Below are positions 59,521-64,000 of a DNA stretch of 64,000 bases, in pieces; the first letter of the stretch is position 1; every line of letters begins with the position of its first letter. This stretch comes from Coemansia sp. RSA 922 (taxonomy: Eukaryota; Kickxellomycota; Kickxellomycetes; Kickxellales; Kickxellaceae). The position numbers and the translations under genes are program-made. The notes under the pieces were generated by a model that saw only the letters and a program-made list of their open reading frames with translations, searched no databases and was not told where the DNA came from. The DNA is taken from NCBI GenBank assembly GCA_027577415.1, contig JANBQS010000009.1, positions 1-64,000 of the forward strand, written 5' to 3'.

Positions 59521-62500
59521 ATGTTTCGACAAAGGTACAGCTCGCATGTTCTTTAAGTATCTTTCTCATTCTCTGTGTAACTTGTTTTAAATACCCCGTT
59601 TTTCTTTTTCTTCTTCTTAGCGACCCGCATCAACAGGCAACAACTGGCCAGGCTCACCCGCCGTCGCCTATGGAAGCAGCAGACGACGGGAGCGCAGGCA
59701 ACGAGCTATTCACTTTTAGTCGGGCGCGGGATATGCCACAGCTGTCGGCAAAGACGGTGACTACGACGACAGTGACTACAACGACGGTGACCACATACCC
59801 GCCAGTCAGCCTGCCGCGCATTGACGCGACGCGACTGGCGCCGGAAATGTATCCGCTTGCACACGTGGCGGCGCCGCCGGCGCTGGAGCAGTTTGCCGTG
59901 GAAATGGACGGGCAGCAGCTGTTTATTTCGCAGCAGCACGCGGGCGAGTGCCAGGACGAAGTAAGTGCATGCTACACTGCCTGTGCCCACAACGAAGTAG
60001 GTGCATGCTATACACTGCCCGTGCCCACATGACACCATTGTAGTGCTAATTTCACTTGATTAATCGGTAGGATGTCCTGGCTGGGATTAGCGGCGAGGAC
60101 GTGCCGCGGGCGATGACGCCGCTGTACACGCACGATGACGCGCGGCAGCTGAAGGAGCAGCGGCACCACACAAGGCACAGGCGCAGCAGCAGCCCGCCGG
60201 CCGACGGCCACCGGCGCGCGGGGCGGGGGTCGCCCGAGCCCCGGCGGCGCAGCCCCAGCGACGACGACAGCGAGGGCCGAGTGCCGCTCCCCTCGCCGCT
60301 GCTGTCGCCCCAGGCGCGTGGCAGCGGACTGGCGGCCATGTACAGCCTGCCCGAGTTAATATCGACGTACGACCAGCTGCCAGGGCCCGTGCAGGCGTAT
60401 CTTCTGTTCCAGCTCCTGCGGCGTACTCCTCGGCCCACGCTGCAGTTCGCCGCGCAGGTAGTGCTGCCCGTGCTGCACCGCGACTTCATTGGCGCGCTGC
60501 CCGCCGAGGTGGCCCATCACGTGCTGCGCTTCATGGACGCGCGGACGCTGTGCCGCTCGGCCTGCGTGTCGAAGCGCTGGCGCGCAGTGGCCGACGGCAG
60601 CCGCGCCGTGTGGCGGGCTCGCCTGGCCGACGCGAAGTACGTGCCGGAACCGTCACGCGCCCACCCATTGTGCCTCCCGCATTTCGGACTGGGCCCTGCG
60701 CCGCCCACGCAGGGTCTGACGCGTCTGTCGCCGGACGAGCTGAGCGTGGCGTGCCTGGCTCCACGCCCAGCCGCCGCCGCCGCTGTCGCCGAGGCGCGCG
60801 ACCTCCTGGCGACGGTGCCGCCCGAGGGCAATCCCTTCAAGGCGCTGTATGCCCGCGGGTACAAGCTGGACCGCAACTGGGCTGAGGGCCGCTGCCGCCA
60901 GCAGAGCTTCGCGTGCCCCGAGGGCGCCGTGGCCACGTGCGTCGAGTGGACCGGCACGCATGTCGTGGTGGGCCTGGACACGAAGGACATCTTTGTCTTT
61001 GAGCTGGCCACTGGCACTATGGTCCGCCGCCTGGTCGGCCACGAGGGCGGAGTGTGGGCCCTGGCTGTAGTCGGCAACACCGTGGTAAGCGGGAGTACAG
61101 ATCGCACGGTGCGAGTATGGGATCTGGAGGACGGCAAGTGCACGCATGTGTTTTTGGGTCATGGTAGCACCATCAGATGCCTGCAGATACTTCTGCCCAC
61201 TGACGTGCGGACGCCTGTTGAGCGGGCAAGGGGCGCGCCTGTCCGCTACGAGCCGAGCGAGCCCTTGGTCGTCACGGGGTCGAGGGACACTACGCTGCGC
61301 GTGTGGAAGCTGCCTAGCCCCAAGCTGGACAAGCCCTTTCCTCTGCGCCGTGCTGCGCCGTCGGCCGAACCAGAGAGCATGGTAGTCGATGAAGATGACG
61401 TTGCTGCTGAAAACGAACCCACTGACGATGACTACCGGGCGATACGCGAGGCACGACGTACTGCTGAGCCTCGAGACAATCTGCTTCCAGAGTCAGTCAC
61501 AGCTGCGCGTGTCCGCCAGCGCCAGGCCGCTCCGACCATTCCGGCTCGGGCCAACCCTTATTTGCTGCACACGCTGGCAGGCCACTCTGACTCTGTGCGC
61601 ACGGTGACTGGGTTTGGCAACATGGTAGTAAGCGGATCCTACGACAACTCTGTTCGCGTATGGAACGCCACTACCGGCACGCTACGTCATCAATTGGACG
61701 GCCACACGTCCAAGGTCTATGCGCTGGAATTGGATACTGACATGCACCTGATATTCTCCGGGTCCATGGACGGAACCATCCGCGTCTGGGACTGGGACTC
61801 TGGCGCGTGTCTGCGGATACTCCGCGGACACATGACGCTTGTGGGTCTTTTGGCGTTGGATCATTCGGCGCTGGTGTCGGCGGGTGCTGATCAGACTCTG
61901 AGGATCTGGGATCACCCGCTAAAGGGCTCTGCTGCCTGTGCGCAGGAGATGCACCCCATGCGGCCGCGTCCCTTCAGCAACATTGCCGGCGACCTTGTGC
62001 CTGCTGCCACTGCTGCGCCTGCGGTCAACCCGTTCCAGCATCTGCATAACGTGGGTCCCAACGCCGTCTTAGCCAACCACATAGCCGCCGCTGCTGCCGC
62101 CGCCGCTGCGGCTACTGCCAACCAAGCGCAGCAGCAGCCGGGCGTCACAGCTGCTGCCGCGCAGGCTGCTGCGGCTAATCTCCAGCAAATAAACGTCCTG
62201 CAGCAACTGCAAATGCAGCAGCGAGGGCACGACCAGTTACTGCACCAGCAGCTTAATAACCCGGGCCACATGGGCATGGACCTGCTGCGTACTGATCGCG
62301 CCGTGCTGAGAGGGCACACCAGCGCTATTACGTGTTTCCAGCACGATGGAACTAAAATCGTCAGTGGCGCTGATAATACCGTTAAACTGTGGGACGTAAG
62401 AACAGGCCTGTTCGTTAGAGATTTATTGTCGAATCTGACTAGTGTGTGGCAGGTCAGGTTTGACAGCAAACGGTGTGTGGCTGCTGTTAACCGTAATGAC

Positions 62501-62536
62501 GTTACGTATTTCGATATTTTGGATTTCGATATTTAA
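59521..62536 (+). CDS. F-box/WD40 protein, Cdc4/Pop1-like SCF receptor, about 939 aa
   Basis: Substrate receptor of an SCF ubiquitin ligase. Proposed CDS is join(59521..59534, 59621..59960, 60071..62536). The 14-nt first exon ATGTTTCGACAAAG joins through an 86-nt intron (GTACAG...CTTCTTAG) to a frame that is open upstream of ATG 59670 (reads DPHQQATTGQAHPPSP). If this is wrong, the start is 59670. Intron 2 (59961-60070) has donor GTAAGT. The F-box is at about 260-305 (LPAEVAHHVLRFMDARTLCR). WD40 blades start near 400 (TCVEWTGTHVVVGLDTKDIF; STDRTVRVWDLE; SYDNSVRVWN; SMDGTIRVWDWDSG). A Gln/Ala-rich insert of about 120 residues (735-859) splits the last blade (ADNTVKLWDVRTG) from the rest. Cdc4/Pop1 members degrade CDK inhibitors and replication factors. 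Confidence 0.88.
59958..60030 (+). repeat. 36-bp tandem duplication across a 5' splice site
   Basis: GAAGTAAGTGCATGCTACAC...CCCACAAC (59958-59993) is followed directly by a near copy GAAGTAGGTGCATGCTATAC...CCCACAT (59994-60030). The unit contains the exon end GAA and the donor GTAAGT/GTAGGT. Use of the second donor (59997) would add 36 nt in frame, encoding VSACYTACAHNE without a stop. Confidence 0.75.
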
Positions 62537-62540
62537 ACAA

Positions 62541-63029
62541 CTATAATATGTATTGTAAAGAACTCTTACTAACACTCTCACTACTCATAGACCTACTAGT
62601 CTCTACTGTGGCTTTGGAGTTATTGTACTTGGCCTTACACTGTATACTAGTCTTTGTGCCGATAAGTTTAGCACACAAAACCCAATTCTTTCGGCCTTTG
62701 TTTTTAGCCAAATAACTATTCAACAATTCAGTTTCCTTGTCTGACCAATTCCTACTCGTTACTTTAGGCTCACTGGATTTGCGTAGCACTGCGTTTATTC
62801 GAAACTCTTCCTTGACTCTCTCCGATTCCAATGATATATTCTTAGTGTTGATAATGCAGCGAACGAATTCTTCATGTATGTCTTGTTCTGCGCATAGCGA
62901 GTGTTCCAATAGTACTAACGAGCGTAGTTCACAGAGATTCATCGATGCCGAATGTGTAGTGACTAAATATTGTATTGATTGGCGTTCTTCGTTGCTTAGT
63001 TCTGCGATAAATTCATGATACGTGTCCAT
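62541..63029 (-). CDS. SANT/Myb-like domain protein, 162 aa
   Basis: Start at 63027-63029 (MDTYHEFIAELSNEERQSIQ). The C-terminal half carries a SANT/Myb-type helix-turn-helix: RNWSDKETELLNSYLAKNKG, then KNWVLCAKLIGTKTSIQCKA KYNN. The three-helix tryptophan spacing is W-x18-20-W, with the third aromatic replaced by Tyr. The N-terminal half is helical and acidic. It is probably nuclear and DNA- or chromatin-binding. The stop is only 4 bp from the stop of the convergent F-box/WD40 gene, so their 3' UTRs must overlap. AT-rich compared with its neighbour. Confidence 0.65.
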   Translation of the reverse strand: MDTYHEFIAELSNEERQSIQYLVTTHSASMNLCELRSLVLLEHSLCAEQDIHEEFVRCIINTKNISLESERVKEEFRINAVLRKSSEPKVTSRNWSDKETELLNSYLAKNKGRKNWVLCAKLIGTKTSIQCKAKYNNSKATVETSRSMSSESVSKSSLQYIL

Positions 63030-63720
63030 TTGGAGAATATAAAAAGGTGATAATAATGATGTACTTTAAAAAACTTGCTTCCCTTCCTATGGCTATTTAT
63101 CAGGAATATGTTTTTTAATGCCAAGAAAAAAATGTAGTTTATATCATCTAGAGTTTTAAATGGATTGGCGCCAAGAACTAGATTATTTATAAAGATGGAG
63201 TTTGAATATGTAAACCAGATTTTTATTGTGGAGAGAGATTGGCAACTACCTTTATTTATTTCTTTACTCAAGGAGACGCATCCACTCAAATTGGTTTTCC
63301 AGGACTTGGCTCCCCCCTTTTGAACTTTCTATAAAGAGAGTATTTTGCTTGGCTCCCTCCAAATTCAAAACAAATCTCTGGGCTCTCTTTGTGGTTCTTT
63401 TTAACGCTCCGACATGATGCAAAATAATAAAAGATTGGCAAGCTCTTTGTAAACAACCTACAATGATTTTCTCTCAAAACAAAAAGCGGTCTCTGCTTTA
63501 CTTGGCTGCTCTTTGTGAAGATCTTTTTCAGAAAAGGCTTCCCCTTTTGCTATTTCATCGCTTACAAGTCACTGCTCTTCACATGTGTGTGTGGGAGACA
63601 AGAGTCCCGCCATTCCTTCTTCCCGAACAAACATCCGCTCTTGCAGCGGTTCAGAAATAAACACACACCTCTAACGATTGACAACTAAACATAGTAGTGA
63701 CTATACCTAGTAAAAAAAAT
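63030..63720. other. intergenic region
   Basis: No supported gene; AT-rich with several short frames on both strands. Confidence 0.45.
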
Positions 63721-64000
63721 ATGAACTACGAATCTTTTAGTGAGTTGGAACCAATAATAAAAAAAAGTATACTCTTAGTGTACTGTCGACTCGGTTGGCA
63801 ACTCTGCTACTCATACTCGCAGGTAGAAAGAAAAGTAATTTGGAAACTTGTGAGTCCGGCAGCTGGATTATTCATACTAATCGAATCAACTCCTTTTTTT
63901 TGTGAACGTGTCCTCTCTTTTCTTTTCCATTAATGCGCACGTTTTTTCTCTCTCTTTCTTTCTTATAATCTAAAGTTTTGAAAGTAAAAAAAAGGCATCT
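63721..64000 (+). CDS. 5' end of a spliced gene running off the window
   Basis: ATG 63721 begins MNYESFSELEPIIKKSILLV and stays open to a GTGAGT donor at 63850, giving a 43-codon first exon of phase 0 ending VIWKL. A TACTAAT branch-like site (about 63875-63881), a long pyrimidine tract and a possible acceptor CTAAAG near 63976 follow. Too little protein to identify. If unspliced, the frame would stop at 63933. Partial at the right edge. Confidence 0.4.

Noticed and set aside
63037..63660. Short frames at 63.0-63.7 kb on both strands
   Set aside because: No start context, promoter or recognisable residues; A/T-rich noise.

Overview
The window looks like nuclear DNA of an early-diverging filamentous fungus. 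I favour Kickxellomycotina (Coemansia/Linderina-like), but this rests on gene content only. The evidence is a single-gene fused fungal-type fatty acid synthase, fungal families (RTA1-like, UPF0658, MED17, AP-2 mu), very short introns with near-canonical TACTAAC branch points, few introns overall, and many F-box/LRR-like genes. I found no rRNA, tRNA, CRISPR array or bacterial operon structure.

Layout. 0-0.4 kb: a small orphan gene. 1.0-19.2 kb: a GC-rich core block with a PP4 regulatory-subunit-like HEAT protein, a secreted RNase T2, an RTA1-family membrane protein and an 11-kb fused fatty acid synthase. 19.2-35.2 kb: an AT-richer accessory block with small TATA-driven orphan genes, three RTA1-related seven-helix paralogues, two F-box/LRR-like genes, two degraded Fanzor (eukaryotic TnpB-like) copies, short terminal-inverted-repeat elements and frameshifted pseudogenes. 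35.3-44.6 kb: core or semi-core genes (M28 aminopeptidase, AP-2 mu, LEA2-domain membrane protein, an unusual P-loop NTPase, a large secreted or membrane protein of unknown function). 44.6-50.9 kb: a second AT-rich block with a dead LINE reverse transcriptase, a decayed F-box/LRR pseudogene and an intact relative. 51-63 kb: core genes (UPF0658, VPS28, small secreted Ser-rich protein, MED17, CDC45, Cdc4/Pop1-like F-box/WD40 protein, SANT protein). A partial spliced gene runs off the right edge.

Functional themes. CDC45 carries two adjacent MluI cell-cycle boxes and lies beside a Cdc4-like SCF receptor, so replication initiation and cell-cycle proteolysis genes are neighbours. VPS28 and AP-2 mu belong to endocytic and multivesicular-body sorting. 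The most notable biology: (i) the fatty acid synthase appears to have lost both catalytic residues of its acetyltransferase domain and ends just before the usual C-terminal phosphopantetheinyl transferase domain; (ii) two Fanzor relics share a conserved 3' noncoding tail that is a candidate guide-RNA/right-end region; (iii) a 36-bp tandem duplication across a 5' splice site creates a second, in-frame donor in the Cdc4-like gene; (iv) a local family of divergent RTA1-like membrane proteins is interleaved with fast-evolving small orphan genes.

All calls come from reading the sequence and from remembered family motifs. No database search was run.
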